From Costus lasius (lineage: Eukaryota > Streptophyta > Magnoliopsida > Zingiberales > Costaceae), in assembly GCA_027563935.2 (NCBI GenBank), contig JANVAS020000222.1, forward strand, positions 4,588,001 through 4,652,000: DNA of 64,000 nt, in the 5' to 3' direction. Below are positions 45,285 through 58,409 of this stretch, in pieces. How positions within the stretch are numbered: the first letter of the stretch is position 1; each line of letters begins with the position of its first letter. Position numbers and translations under genes: made by a program. The notes below the pieces were generated by a model that saw only the letters and a list, made by a program, of their open reading frames with translations, did not search any database and had not been told where the DNA came from.

Positions 45285-47107
45285 GGTGTTCGTTGCTGCA
45301 GGAATCTACAACAAGCAAGAACAGCAAGGTCAGTATCAATGTTTCAGAATCAATCCAGGACTTAAGAAAGATTCTTTTCTCACTATTTTGTCTGACTGAA
45401 AAATCCAGTAAACAGTCCGAAAGAGTAAACACTCTTTTAGTGAGATGGGATCCAGATTTCATACTTGGTCTCCGCGTCCCGCTCAGGCGAGATAAGATGC
45501 ACAGAGATGACAAGCACTAGTTTCTGGTAGGCTGTCCCAGCCAATCGCTAACCCGTGCGATTCCCCTTCATCTTGGCAATCCAGCAGACTGTGCCAACTG
45601 AGTTGGTACAACACAGTCTCTGATCCCAGAGATGGCTGCCTCCATGTGCTACCATATGCGCCACATATGTAGTCTACATGGTCAAGCTGACCTGACCTAC
45701 TCCCTGGACCACCACGTGCTATGCTGAGCAACGAGAGGGGATAAATCCCAACTCTGTAACACGCAGGTGAAATCCAGCACCGTCTGAAGATAGATGGACG
45801 TGCCCACTGAGTGGGTTCAACACGGCTCCAACGATAGTCAGAAAGGTGAGGTTTCGCGTCAGAAGGCTTACGAGCTTGATATGTTAGCGTTGGATTTTAA
45901 CGGTCTTTTATCTTCTTACTATCAGGCATGTCCTATGGCTATAGCAGAAGATAAACATAAATATGCAATTCTAATTATTAGCAATAAGTAGAAAGCATGA
46001 TCTTATGTGGTAAAAGCCCATGAACCCTAGTAAGACCTTAATATTACTTAAGTCTTCACTTGAGCTTCATGGCATCTCATCTGGTCCAACCCAGTGCCCT
46101 AGCGCCAAGAGCACCTCAGGTGCACCACCAGGTGAATGCCCCTCTTGGATGTGTGCCTTTGTTCTTGTCTAATCAAAGTACATTTGATCTATCTAGACAA
46201 GGTTGACTCGCAGGTCAACAACATATTATAAATTAAGTACAATGTGATTCGCAGATCACAAATTAATTTACAATTTTTAAGTCCAGGCACGCAGGCCCCA
46301 GCACAGCACACAATTGGGCAACCCACATAAGACTAAATAAACAAGCATATGGTTCAATCAACATGTGATCCAATCATCTTGAAATTAAAAGTTTTGAAAA
46401 CCCCATGGCATCAATTTTAATTTCCTTATGAGCCCTACAACCTTACAATGGTCCATTGATAGGGATCCACTCATCCATCTAGTTAGATCCTGTGCCCTTG
46501 CATGCACCGAGTCCTAACTGACCCGAGTTGACCTAATGGTCAACCATGCATGCCCCAAGGGCTGAACCACCTTCAAGAGGTTTGGCAAGCGGGTGTGACC
46601 CCGGGCCTAACTCAAGAGTGTTCACTGGTTGTCTCAACCAGACCTCGCTACACGCCTAAGATGCAATCGACCTATGGCCACCTAGTGCTTGCGCACAGGT
46701 GCCATCTGGTCGATCCATCTAGACTGTCAGATGGTCTGATCAGACTAATGGATCTAACCTAGAGGTGACTTCAGCCCCATCAACCCATCTAAGGGTTTAT
46801 AGTAGATGCATATAGATCTAAATGTTTGCGCGCAAGTAGGTATAAGATTTGATGAAATATCATTCAACCATTCAACATACTTATCATGCGCCAACACAAC
46901 AACATGCGCAACTCATGAAGAAACATACATCTTGCGCAACTCATGAAGAAACATACATCTAAGTTCTAAACTAGCATGTAGGTTTCGGCATGTAAGCAAT
47001 CACCTTTAGATCTATTCACAAACATATTCATGGATCAAACATGATGATCTACTCATTAGAACCGCAAGCAATCATATGAAAAAGTATAGATTCGCTCTGA
47101 TACCAAT
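45285..47107 (-). other. Copy 4 leader
   Basis: It contains hairpins at 45587-45618 and 45799-45824 (bulge TTGAA in the latter), the 12-nt palindrome at 46734-46745 and the primer-binding site at 47094-47105. A short direct repeat (CAACTCATGAAGAAACATAC) occurs near 46910-46960. No coding function is recognised. Confidence 0.85.
47094..47105 (-). promoter_or_regulatory. Copy 4 primer-binding site
   Basis: The minus strand reads TGGTATCAGAGC two bases from the 5' LTR. Confidence 0.95.
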
Positions 47108-48839
47108 TGATGGAACCCTTTCAAGAGGGGAGCGCAAACCCTATTGTGAGAAGAACCCCTTTCATGAGGGGGGCGCAAGTCATATCTTTCTTTCTCATAG
47201 CAGCGGAATTAGGGTTTCCACATAAGATCGCATTCTATACTTTCATATAATCAACTTGAATAACAAGTGAGAGATTCGTTACCATGGCCATGGGAAGGAG
47301 TCGGCTTGGAAGCTAGAGAACGATAGGGTTCTCCTCCAAAGTGTGCCACACACAAGAAGAAAAATGGCCTACACCTTGTCGTCCTTGTGCTAGCAAGGCT
47401 TCAAGGTTCTTTGCCGTATGGAAGGGAGAGAATAGCTTGCTTGGCGAGACTCCTTTTCCTTGTCTTCGTCCTTGTCGTGCTTCACCGAAAATTGGAGAAG
47501 CCTTCACAAGCGCATTCAACAAGTGAGTAACCTCCCACACTTATGTGGAGGCGTTACACACATCCCATTTGAAAACCGAATTCCAAATATGGAATGTGTT
47601 GAAGGCTTAAGCGTTCACGCTAAGTGAACCAAGCCCTTAACTCACCTTACATGAACCATGCGCTCATCCATGAGCCGGTTCAATGTCGGTTTGGTCCAAG
47701 ACCAATTAACCCAAGCCAAGCCAATAAATGGTCTAGACCATCTATGAACCTAATGGTTCAAGATCTAACCGTTCATCTCCTGATGCTCTTGATCTCACCG
47801 ATCTAGCATCATCTCTCTCGATCGAAGCTTACCGATCTCAAGCCCTAATCAATCAAACATGATCAGACCAGATCTCACTTACAATCAGAGATTAAATCCC
47901 TTTAAACTGAACCCAAACAATTCAGTCCACACGATCTTACTCAAGTAAGCCATATCTCCAATTTGTGCGACCCTGAGGGTTTCCTTTAAATGTCGGTAAC
48001 AATAACTCACGTTATCACGATCAGTGAGGGGTATCTAGCAACACATCACTGTCTCCCGATATAAAGGAAAGAGTCTTCCAAGACTACTCCCAAACCATAG
48101 CACAAGTGTGAATCAAACTCACGAGGCATGCATGTTTCCTTTGCCACTGGATGTTCTTATTGGACAAGCATGTCAAGCCTGTAACTCCAATACTATGAGC
48201 ATGATTAGATCAGATGAACACTGTCATCTGGGTATGGCCATACACTTTCTCAATCATCTCTTATAGAGGGGGGGCCCCTTTAGAACATCACACTCCTTGA
48301 ACAAGGAGACGGCAATCCTTTATCTATCACAAGTGCCCTAACCTGACTCAAGCTCACCATCCAAGATAGTCTATAATCATTATGTTTCAAATGATATTGA
48401 ACTACCTCAAAACAATGACAATCATCATTTAGAAACACAAGTGATCTCAAGTCAAAGGACATGTGCCACTTGCTGCTTACAAGGATCATTCACATTGTGA
48501 CAAGCAATGGAATATCCCAGTAGGGTCTGTCCAGTACATCCAATGTACCCATGAGTCTACATCTTATTCCATGCTCGAAGCATCCTATAGGAGTAGCACT
48601 CATATCAGTCTCAATCATATCAAGGCTGTCTCATGTTCACCAAGATATCTCGACTAAGGACTTATAGCCTGTCAGCCTAGCTGAACAGCTTTGAGACATT
48701 ATTCAGAAGTACACTTATTACAGCAGACAAGGTAACAACCTGAATAATAACCATGCCTTTTATAAACATAAGAGTTTATTACATGATACTTTTACAATCC
48801 CAAGGCCTCAAACATTAGCCTTAAGGGCATACCCCAACA
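47108..48839 (-). repeat. Copy 4 5' LTR
   Basis: It is 1732 bp. The one difference noticed from the 3' LTR is G to A at 48001, next to the DRE core. Confidence 0.97.
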
Positions 48840-48844
48840 ATTAG

Positions 48845-50045
48845 CCTCTGTAGGATGGATGAAGCCATCAGGTTGTGACATATACACATCCTCAGTCAGC
48901 TTCCCGTTAAGGAACGCTGTCTTCACATTCATCTGCCATATCTCATAGTCATGATATGCAGCTATAACAAGCAGAATCTGAATGGATTTGATCATGGCAA
49001 CTGGCGAGAAGGTTTCATCATAGTCCACCCCGTGGACTTGTTTAAATCCTTTAGCCACTAGTCTACCCTTATAGGTAACTATATTGCCATCCATGTCTAT
49101 CTTCCTCTTGAAGACCCATTTACACCCTATGGGTTTTACCCCATCAGGCAGCTCAACCAAATCCCAGACTTGGTTAGCCGACATGGAATCCATCTCGGAT
49201 CGCATGGCGTCAAGCCATCTCTTGGAGTCCGGTCCACTGACCGCCTCATCATAGGTTCTAGGTTCATCCTCAATGATGAAGATCCCATCGTGTTGGGTCG
49301 GCAGCGACCCGTACCTTTCAGGTGCACGACAAATTCTCCCAGACCTACGCAGGACCTGTGTCTGAGCCTCAGGTTGGCTAGCAACCGGTGCAGGTGGCTC
49401 AGATTCCATCTCTTTGTCTTGTGCTTGCACTTGGACCTCATCCAAGTCAAACTTCCTCTCACTAACTTCTTTCATGAGAAATTCTTTCTCTTGAAAGACA
49501 GCACCCCGAGCAACAAAAACTTTGTTCTCGGTTGGGACATAGAAGTAGTATCCTTTAGTTTCCTTAGGATACCCCACAAACACACATTTATTAGATCTAG
49601 GTTCTAGCTTGCTAGAATCCTGACGTTTGACATAAGCCTCACATCCCCAGATCTTGATAAAAGTGAGATTAGGGCGTCTCCCACTCCACATTTTGTATGG
49701 TATTTTGGGGACACTCTTAGATGGAACGTTGTTCAGTATTAGAGAAGCTGTCTCTAGTGCATGCCCCCAGAATGATGGAGGAAGAGTTGCATGACTCATC
49801 ATGGTTCGAACCATATCCAATAAAGTTTGATTTCTCCTTTCAGACACACCATTCCATTGAGGTGTTCCAGGAGGAGTGAGTCGGGATATGATCCCACACT
49901 CTCTCAGATAGTAAAAGAACTCACCGCTCAGGTACTCTCCACCTCGATCTGATCGAAGAGCTTTAATGGATCTTCCAAGTTGGTTCTCTACTTCATTCTT
50001 GAACTCCTTGAATTTCTCAAGGGACTCAGATTTATGTCTCATCAA
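48845..50045 (-). pseudogene. Family B integrase core and RT N-terminus
   Basis: It holds integrase (LRSDRGGEYLSGEF, TPQWNGVSERRNQT), the linker with RRSGRICRAPERY and the RT start (WVFKRKIDMDGN, VAKGFKQVHGVDYDETFSPVAM, NVKTAFLNG). The RT aspartate in the WQMD block is Asn (WQMN), a catalytic loss. An in-frame TAA near 50110 separates it from the upstream part. The copy 4 insertion truncates it at 48845. Confidence 0.9.
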
Positions 50046-50111
50046 GTAGACATAGCCATACCTACTGAAGTCATCAGTGAAGGTAATGAAGTAGCTGTAC
50101 CCTCCTCTGGC

Positions 50112-50954
50112 TTATTTATTGAAAGGCCCACACACATCAGTATGTATGAGATCCAATAAACCTCCTGCCCTCTCACCAATCTTGGTGAAGGGTGCCTTTG
50201 TCATTTTCCCTAATAAACAAGGTTCACAAGTATCAAATTCCTCCAAGGAACTTGAATCTAACAATCCATTTGCATGGAGTTGTTGGATGCGATTCTTGTT
50301 TATATGGGCTAATCGACAGTGCCATAGGAAAGCACCAACTGAACCACTCAGTTTGGTCCTTTTATTACTTATGTTACAAATAGAACTTTCCATATCCAAG
50401 ATATATAGACCATTGTACAAAGTACCCTTCCCATAGAACATATTTGCAAATGAAAAAGAACAAGAGTTCTTATTTATTTCAAACTTAAATCCCTTCTTTG
50501 CTAAGCAAGGAATGGATACAATGTTTTTAGTAAGTGAAGGTACACAAAAGCAATTATCTAGTTCTAATTGAAGTCCAGAAGGCAAGGAGAGAGTCAAAAC
50601 GCCTACAGCAATAGCAGCAACCTGTGCCCCGTTTCCAACGCGTAGGTCAATCTCTCTAGGCCGCACCGATCTACTTTTCATGAGCCCCTGCATATTTGTA
50701 CAAATATGAGCCCCACATGCGGTATCCAATACCCATGACATATAAGTAGAAAGATTGATTTCTGTAACATAGATACCTGAGCTAGAAGTTAAGGCCAAGC
50801 CTTTCTTCTCCTCATTCTGAAGCTGCTTGCAGTCCCTTCTCCAGTGACCCTGCTCGCCACAGTGAAAACACCTATGGTCCTTTGACTTCTTTGCCTTTTT
50901 CTTCAGTGCCTTGGTAGGACCTCTGGCACTGCTCTTAGCACGTGCCTTACCCTT
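50112..50954 (-). pseudogene. Family B zinc knuckle, protease and integrase zinc site
   Basis: It holds the CCHC knuckle CFHCGEQGHWRRDC, protease VLDTACGAHIC (again DTA rather than DTG) and the integrase HHCC block (LWHCRLAHIN ... DTCEPC). The frame ends at TAA directly after CGPFNK. The solo LTR cuts it at 50959 within a Lys-rich stretch. Confidence 0.9.
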
Positions 50955-50959
50955 CTTCT

Positions 50960-52674
50960 TGTTGGGGTATGCCCTTAAGGCTAATGTTTGAGGCCTATGG
51001 GAATGTATTTGTATCATGTAATAAACTGTTATGTTTATAAAGGCATGGTTGTTATTCAGTTAGCTACATTGTCTGCTGCAATATATGTTCTTCTGAATAA
51101 TGTCTCAAAGCTGTTCAGCTCGGCTGACATGCTATTATGTCCTTAGTCGATATATCTTGGTGAACATGAGACAGCCTTGATATGATTGAGACTAATATGT
51201 GTTCTAATCTTATAGGATGCTTCGAGCATGGAATAAGATGTAGACTCATGGGTACATTGGATGTACTGGACAGACCCTACTAGGATGTTCAATTGTTTGT
51301 CACAATGTGAATATTCCTTGATTAAGACAAGTGGCACATTTCCTCTGACTTGAGATCACTTGTGTTTTCTGAATGATGATTGTCATTGTTTTGAGATGGT
51401 TCAATATCATTTGAAACATAATGATTATAGACTATCTTGGATGGTGAGCTTGAGTCAGGTTAGAGCACTAGTGATAGACATAGGATTGCCGTCTCCTTGT
51501 TTAAGGAGTGTGATGTTCTAAAGGGGCCCCCTGGATGAGATGATTGAGAAAGTGTATGGCCATACCCAGGTGACAGTGTTCATCTGTTCTAATCATGCTC
51601 ATCATATTGGAGTTACGAGCTTGACAGGCTTGTCCAATAAGAACATCCAGTGGCAAAGGAAATATGTATGCTTTGTGATTTGATTCACACTTGTGCTGTT
51701 TTTGGGTGTAGTCTTGGAAGACTCATTTCTTTATATCGGGAGATAGTGATGTGTTGCTAGATACCCCTCACTGATCGTGATAATGAGAATTATCGTTACC
51801 GACATTTAAAGGAAACCCTTAGGGTCGCACAATTTGATGATATGGCTTACTTAAGTCAGATCGTGTGGACTGAATTGTTTGGGTTCAGTTTAAAGGGAAT
51901 TAGTCTCTGATTGTAAGTGAGATCTGGTCTGATCATGTTTGATTGATTAGGGCTTAAGATCGGTAAGCTTCGATCGAGAGAATAGATGCCAGATCGGTCA
52001 GATCAGGGGCATCGAGGAGATCGACGGTTAGATCGGGAACCTTAGGGTTTATTTAAGATCTAGACTAGATCATTGGCTTGATTGGTTCTTAAACCGAACC
52101 AAAGTGAACCGGCTCACTTGATGAGCGCATGGTTCAAGGGGAGAGGAGTTGGCGACAAGTTCACTTGGCGTGAACGTTGGGGTGAGGAGTGGTTACTATT
52201 TTTAGTAACCATGATCTCCACTTGGTGGGTGCTCTCGTCCGAATAGAGTATTCTCTATTTTCGCCACTTCAACTGATTTTTCCTCTCGCCCATATTCCTC
52301 TCGAGATTTTTGTGTGAGTGTGGCGACGCTCGACGCTTGACGCTTGAGGAGGATTCGGCCAAGAAAGATTGACATCTCATTTTCCCTTCACTCGTCAAAG
52401 GACCTCTTGGAACCTTGCTAGCACAAGGAGCACCAAGAGAGATAGCGACATCATCTTGTGTGTGACGACAAGGAGAAGATCTCGTTTGATCTTTGCTTCC
52501 AAGCCGCCATCTAGAAATGGCAATGGTATGGATCGAATCACCTCTTATGCATTCGGGTTTTCTTTAAGTTGATTATATAAGGTGCATGCGATTCTTAGAG
52601 ACCCTATCCGCTGCTTGAAATCTGAATATGCGCCATGCTGGGTTTCGCCCCCCCTCTAGAAAGGGGTTCCAACA
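50960..52674 (+). mobile_element. Solo LTR of family A
   Basis: It is 1715 bp from TGTTGGGGTATGCCC to GGGGTTCCAACA, with perfect CTTCT duplications (50955-50959 and 52675-52679). No internal region is present, so a full element was probably reduced by LTR-LTR recombination. It carries TACCGACAT (51797-51805) and a diverged inverted repeat GATAAT/ATTATC. Confidence 0.95.
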
Positions 52675-52679
52675 CTTCT

Positions 52680-53330
52680 TTATCTTCTTGGTCGCAGGGA
52701 CCAAAAGAACAGAATTGGGTTTGGTCTTACCCATCTCACGCTCGGCTGTTTGGAGCATATTCATTAATTCCTCCCGTGTGCACTCAATCCGGTTCATGTT
52801 GAAATTAATAATAAATGGACTGAAGCTAGGGGGCAGGGATGCAGAATAAGATCCACAACCAGCTTGTTGTCTATGGCATGTCCCAGTCTTTTGAGATGAT
52901 CGACATTCCCAATGAGTTTGAGAACATGGGGTCTCATTGGTGCACCCTCAGACAACTTACACCGCAAGACTGCTTTGGCGGTGTCAAATCTCTCAGTTCT
53001 AGCCTGAGCCTCGAACATCTGTTTCAGATGAGTGATCATCTGAAAAGCGTTCTGCTCCTCATATTGCACCTGCAGTTCAGGTGCCATGCTGGCTAGCATA
53101 AGACATGCAACCTCCAAAGAGTCATCCTGATGCTTTCTATAAGCATCTCTGTCTGTTGTTCGGGCATTAGGCGGAGGAGCCGCAGGAAGAGCCTGTTCAA
53201 GGACATACAGCTTCTTCTCGAGCTTGAGGACTATCCTCAAGTTCCTATGCCAGTCCATAAAGTTAGTTCCAACTAACTTATCCTTATCAAGGAGTGATCG
53301 CAGTGATAATCCGCCAGTGTTCATAGCCAT
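52680..53330 (-). pseudogene. Family B gag N-terminal region, frameshifted
   Basis: Gag of the copia (UBN2-like) type opens at 53330 with a LRSLLDKDKLVGTNFMDW block and continues through LEVACLMLASMAPELQ and FDTAKAVLRCKLSEG. Near 52835-52845 one base appears missing and the frame jumps; gag resumes with MNRIECTREELMNML. The start is supported by the TTGTAG acceptor-like site 4 bases before ATG. Confidence 0.9.
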
Positions 53331-54916
53331 TGTTCTACAACACCCAAGAAAAATAGATTACTACTTCGAATCATTTAAACTGGACTTGTTTTAAATGATT
53401 ACTGCTCCCACTATTTTAAATTCGAATTGACAACCCACAAAGTCAATCGGGAAGTTTAAGACTTCCTAGTGAGATGGGATCCTTATTTCACATGAGGCTT
53501 CGCGTCCCACGAGGGTGGGATGAGATGCACAAAGTAACCCATGTTTCCTAAGGTGGGCGCGCCGGCCGGTTGCTCCAAGCAACTCCCCTTGTTGAGACAG
53601 TCTGGGCATTTCATGTCCAGCGAGGGCTGGATACAACATGAAACCCTAACCTCTCAACGATGCCTCTAGACTTTTACCATGTGCCCAGTACATGTGAACT
53701 TCTAGTCAAGTCCATTCCTAACCGTTATGCCTAGGGCCAATGAGTTTCCTTGCGAAGGCACGCCCAGGTCAAAACTGGACTAGGGAAACCATTGTCACCA
53801 CACACTTTCTAAAGATAAGTGGGTGTGTCCCACGAGGGTGGGAACCAGTTCACAACTCCACTGATCGATAGCTTAGTGAGGGCTACGCGTTAGAAGGCTA
53901 CTAGACTTGATATTTTATTATGAGGGTTTTTAAGGTCTCATCAGTTTTATCTTATGTCTAACAATACAGGCATGCTTTTAGTAGATAAGGAAAGCAGTAA
54001 AGGATGATGTGATCAAAGCCCTTTTAAGACATTGAACCAACCCATGCCAAAAGGAGGTTCAACTCTTGACATAGGACTCAAGCCCCTAAAATAGACCTAT
54101 CCTAGCCGCCCTCTATCTTGGTCTTCAAGGTTGGCTCTAAGGTCCTTCTCACATGGTTTAGCTCTCAAACCTTAAGGGTAGACCCCAAGGGTTCGGCCAA
54201 TGCCATGGTCTTCCTCCAATGAGGATGCGCCACAATGCAAGAGGCCAAGTTAGCTAGCTCTCAAACCCAAGGGTTCGGCCATGCCTAACTTGCGCCACTA
54301 AGCAAGCTTGCGCCTCTTCCTTTGATGCTTGTTGCGCCACCATCCAGGGTATGCATGCGCCAAGTTCCAAGTACATGCGCCACTCTAATCTTCTTCTTAG
54401 TTAAAAAGAAAAAACGACACGCAGGCCTCACAAGGATACATCACAGGCATGCAAAGGGGGGCTTGACTAATGATCACAACATCATGCACAATCAAGGTTT
54501 TTACTCATGCAATTCTACATGCTCATGAAAAACATAAAATCTGAAATTTTATTTTTTCATAAAACTAGTCTCTTTTTCTCATCTTCTTCTCACAAATCTT
54601 TTGGTTAATTGCAATTTATTTTTCATGATGATTTCAGAGATCCTTTCGGCTGGCAATTTTGTCAGATCAAGAGACTTGGCCAGTCCGAAGACACAATGCC
54701 CGTCCTACTTGACAAAATTACGTGCGCCTTTAATCTTTAAATCAGACAAGAAAAATAGTCCAAAAATCCAAAAGAGATTGAGAGGATGATAGAAACAAGA
54801 AACCCTAATTTTTCCTACTTAGAAAAATCGTTTGCCATGCATCATGCTATTTACGAAAATAGAGATATGGCATGTGAGCATGAAAGAAAAGCATAAAACA
54901 TCGTTCGAGGCCTTGG
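53331..54916 (-). other. Family B leader, gag-proximal part
   Basis: About 1.6 kb of leader remains before copy 5. It carries hairpins at 53505-53520, 53609-53643 and 53828-53843 and a possible one at 53573-53587, spaced as in family A. The remainder, to 54916, shows only short unconvincing frames; no protein is recognised. Confidence 0.7.
53609..53643 (-). promoter_or_regulatory. Family B TTGTA-bulge hairpin
   Basis: On the minus strand TTTCATG pairs with CATGAAA, followed by a TTGTA bulge and TCCAGC pairing with GCTGGA around CCTC. It is the counterpart of family A hairpin 2, with wholly different but still paired stems. Confidence 0.65.
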
Positions 54917-54960
54917 GATTGGGGTATGCCCTTAAGGCTAATGTTTGAGGCCTTGGGATT
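54907..54960 (+). repeat. 40-bp duplication over the copy 5 LTR start
   Basis: GAGGCCTTGGGATT occurs at 54907-54920 and again 40 bp on at 54947-54960. The first copy replaces the usual TGTT start of the LTR. Confidence 0.8.
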
Positions 54961-56616
54961 GTATAAGTATCATGTAATAAACTCTTATGTTTATAAAGGC
55001 ATGGTTATTATTCAGGTTGTTACCTTGTCTGCTGTAATAAGTATACTTCTGAATAATGTCTCAAAGCTGTTCAGCTAGGCTGACAGGCTATATGTCCTTA
55101 GTCGAGATATCTTGGTGAACATGAGACAGCCTTGATATGATTGAGACTAATATGTGTGCTAATCTTATAGGATGCTTCGAGCATGGAATAAGATGTAGAC
55201 TCATGGGTACATTGGATGTACTGGACAGGCCCTTCTAGGATATTCAATTGTTTGTCACAATGTGAATAATCCTTGATAGCAGCAAGGGGCACATTTTCCT
55301 TTGACTTGAGATCACTTGTGTTTCTAAATGATGATTGTCATTGTTTTGAGGTAGTTCAATATCATTTGAAACATAATGATTATAGACTATCTTGGATGAT
55401 GAGCTTGAGTCAGGTTAGGGCACTAGTGATAGATAAAGGATTGCCGTCTCCTTGTTCAAGGAGTGTGATGTTCTAAAGGGCCCCCCTGTATGAGATGATT
55501 GAGATAGTGTATGGCCATACCCAGATGACTATGTTCATCTGATCTAATCATGCTCATAGTATTGGAGTTACAGGCTTGACATGCTTGTCCAATAAGAACA
55601 TCCAGTGGCAAAGGAAACATGCATGCCTCGTGAGTTTGATTCACACTTGTGCCATGTTTTGGGTGAAGTCTTGGAAGACTATTTCCTTTATATCGGGAGA
55701 CAGTGATGTGTTGCTAGATACCCCTCACTGATCGTGATAACGTAAGTTATCGTTACCGACATTTAAAGGAAACCCTCAGGGTCGCACAATTTGTTGATAT
55801 GGCTTTCTTGAGTCAGATCGTGTGGACTGAATTGTTTTGATTCAGTTTAAAGGGATTTAAACTCTGATTGTAAGTGAGATCTGGTCTGATCATGTTTGAT
55901 TGATTAGGGCTTGAGATCGGTAAGCTTCGATCGAGAGAGGAGATGCTAGATCGGTGAGATCAAGAGCATCAGGAGATGAACGGTTAGATCTTGAGCCATT
56001 AGGTTCATAGAAGGTCTAGACCATGTATTGGCTTGGCTTGGTTTGATTTTGGTCTTTGAGCCAAATCGAATTGAACCATAGATTGAACCGGTTCACTATG
56101 TGAACGCATGGTTCATGAAGGGAGGCGTTTTGGTATTGAAGCATGGCTTCATGACTTTCCATTTTGGGAAGTCATGTAACGCCATTTTCATAATATCGCC
56201 TAAACGCATTTGCGTTTTGGTCGTGGACTTTGCTTGCTTGCCATCTCGTGTGGAAGGAAGTGAACGACAAGGAAGAGCGCTCGGCCAAGGAAGCATCTCA
56301 TCATCCTACCATTCGATCAAGGACATCTTGTAGATCCTTGCTAGCACAAGGAGATCCAAGGAGAAGCCATCTTCACCTTGTGTGCGATTATCTTTGGAGA
56401 AGGAGCACTTGCGCCTTTGCTTCCAAGATTCCATCTAACCGTGATGGCTATGGTATGGATCTCAACTTCATCAAAGTTGATCATGTGTTCATGCTAAGAT
56501 CTTGAAAACCCTTGCTTCCGCTTGCGATTTTTCATGCGCCACCCCCTTAGGGTTTTCGCCCCCCCTCTTGAAAGGGGTTTTATCTGCTTGCGCTCCCCCT
56601 TGAAGGGGACCCTTCA
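54917..56616 (+). repeat. Copy 5 5' LTR
   Basis: It is about 1700 bp, ending GGGGACCCTTCA two bases before the primer-binding site. The terminal TG is altered (GATTGGGG rather than TGTTGGGG). Confidence 0.85.
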
Positions 56617-58409
56617 ATTGGTATCAGAGCAGGTTGAAGCATGTTAATATGATTGCTTAATATATGATGTGATCCATGTTTGCGCATCTATATGTTTGCT
56701 TATGCTTAGATCTTGTTCACATGCGAAAATTGACATGTTATTTCTTCATGCGAAAGTAAGATGTTTACTTCTCTTAGCGCATGTAGTTTGTTCATGATGT
56801 CGCATGTCTTCTATTGGCGCTTTGTTTATGTTGTTTTTCAAAACAAAACCTAACTTGCGCGCCTATAACTAGATCTAAAGTGGCGCCTACTATAAACCCT
56901 TAGATGGGTTGATGGGGCTGAAGTCACCTCTAGGTTAGATCCATTAGTCTGATCAGACCATCTGACAGCCTAGATGGATCGACCAGATGGCACCTGTGCG
57001 CAAGCACGAGGTGGCCATAGGTCGATTGCATCTTAGGCGTGTAGCGAGGTCTGGTTGAGACAACCAGTGAACACTCTTGAGTTAGGCCCGGGGTCACACC
57101 CGCTTGCCAGAACTCTTGAAAGCTGTTCAGCCCTTAGCGCATGCATGGTTGACCATTAGGTCAACTCGGGTCAGTTAGGACTCGGTGCATGCAAGGGCAG
57201 GGGATCTAACTAGATGGATGAGTGGATCCCTATCAATTGACCATTGTAAGGTTGTAGGACACATAAGGAAGTTAAAATTGATGCCTATGGGGTTTTCAAA
57301 ATTTAATTTCTTGATTGGATCACATGATGATTGAGACCATATGCTTGTTTATTTAATCTTATGTGGGTTGCCCTAATGTGTGCTGTGCTGGGGCCTGCGT
57401 GCCTGGTTAATTATAAGTTAATATTATTGTGATCTGCGAATCACTTTTTCCATTAATCTATTGTATAATTGACCTGCGAGTCAAAGCTTGTCTAGATAGA
57501 TCAAAATGTATTTTGATTAGACAAGAGCACAAAGGCACACATCCAAGAGGGGCATTCAGCTGGTGGCGCACCTGAGGTGCTCTTGGCGCTAGGGCCCTGG
57601 GTTGGACCAGATGAGATGCGAAAAGAGCTCAAGTGAAGACTTAAGTAAAATTAAGGTCTTACTTAGGGTTCATGGGCATTTACCACATAAGATCAGCATG
57701 CTTTCTCTTTATTGTTTTATAATTAGAAATGCATGAGTTTATCTTCTGCTATCACCATAGGAACATGTATGATAGTTAAGAAGATAAAAGACCGGTAAAA
57801 TCCAACGCTAACATATCAAGCTCGGAAAGCCTTCTGACGCGAAACCTCACCGTTCTGACTATCGTTGGAGCCGTGTTGTACCCACTCAGTGGGCACGTCC
57901 ATCTATCTTCAGACGGTGCTGGATTTCACCTGCGTGTTACAGAGAAGGGATTTATCGCTTCTCGTTGCTTAGCATAGCACGTGGTGGTCCAGGGAGTAGG
58001 TCGGGTCAGCTTGACCATGTAGGCTACATATGTGGCGCATATGGTAGCACATGGAGGCAGCCATCTGAGGGATCAGAGACTGTGTTGTACCAACTCAGTT
58101 GGCACAGTCTGCTGGATTGCCCAGGTGAAGGGGAATCGCACGGGTTGGCGATTGGCTGGGACAGCCTACCAGAAATTAGTGCTTGTCTTCTCTGTGCATC
58201 TTATCTCGCCTGAGCGGGACGCGGAGACCAAGTATGAAATCTGGATCCCATCTCACTAAAAGAGTGTTACTCTTTCGGACTGTTTACTGGATTTTTCAGT
58301 CAGACAAAATAGTGAGAAAAGAATCTTTCTTAAGTCCTGGATTGATTCTAAACATTGATACTGACCTTGCTGTTCTTGCTTGTTGTAGATTCCTGCAGCA
58401 ACGAACACC
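56617..58409 (+). other. Copy 5 leader
   Basis: It carries the primer-binding site (56619-56630), the palindrome (56947-56958), hairpins (57872-57897 and 58078-58109) and the acceptor-like TTGTAG just before gag. No protein is recognised. Confidence 0.85.
56619..56630 (+). promoter_or_regulatory. Copy 5 primer-binding site
   Basis: TGGTATCAGAGC lies two bases after the LTR. Confidence 0.95.

Larger units (their letters stand above)
39648..48839 (-). mobile_element. Copia copy 4: complete, near-identical LTRs
   Basis: It is 9192 bp, with ATTAG duplications (39643-39647 and 48840-48844), two 1732-bp LTRs with a single difference noticed, intact gag-pol, polypurine tract and primer-binding site. 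It is the youngest insertion here and sits in family B pol. Confidence 0.97.

Noticed and set aside
54322..54789. Short plus frames of 62-68 codons in the family B leader
   Set aside because: They have no domain, no similarity between families, and lie on the strand opposite the element transcript.
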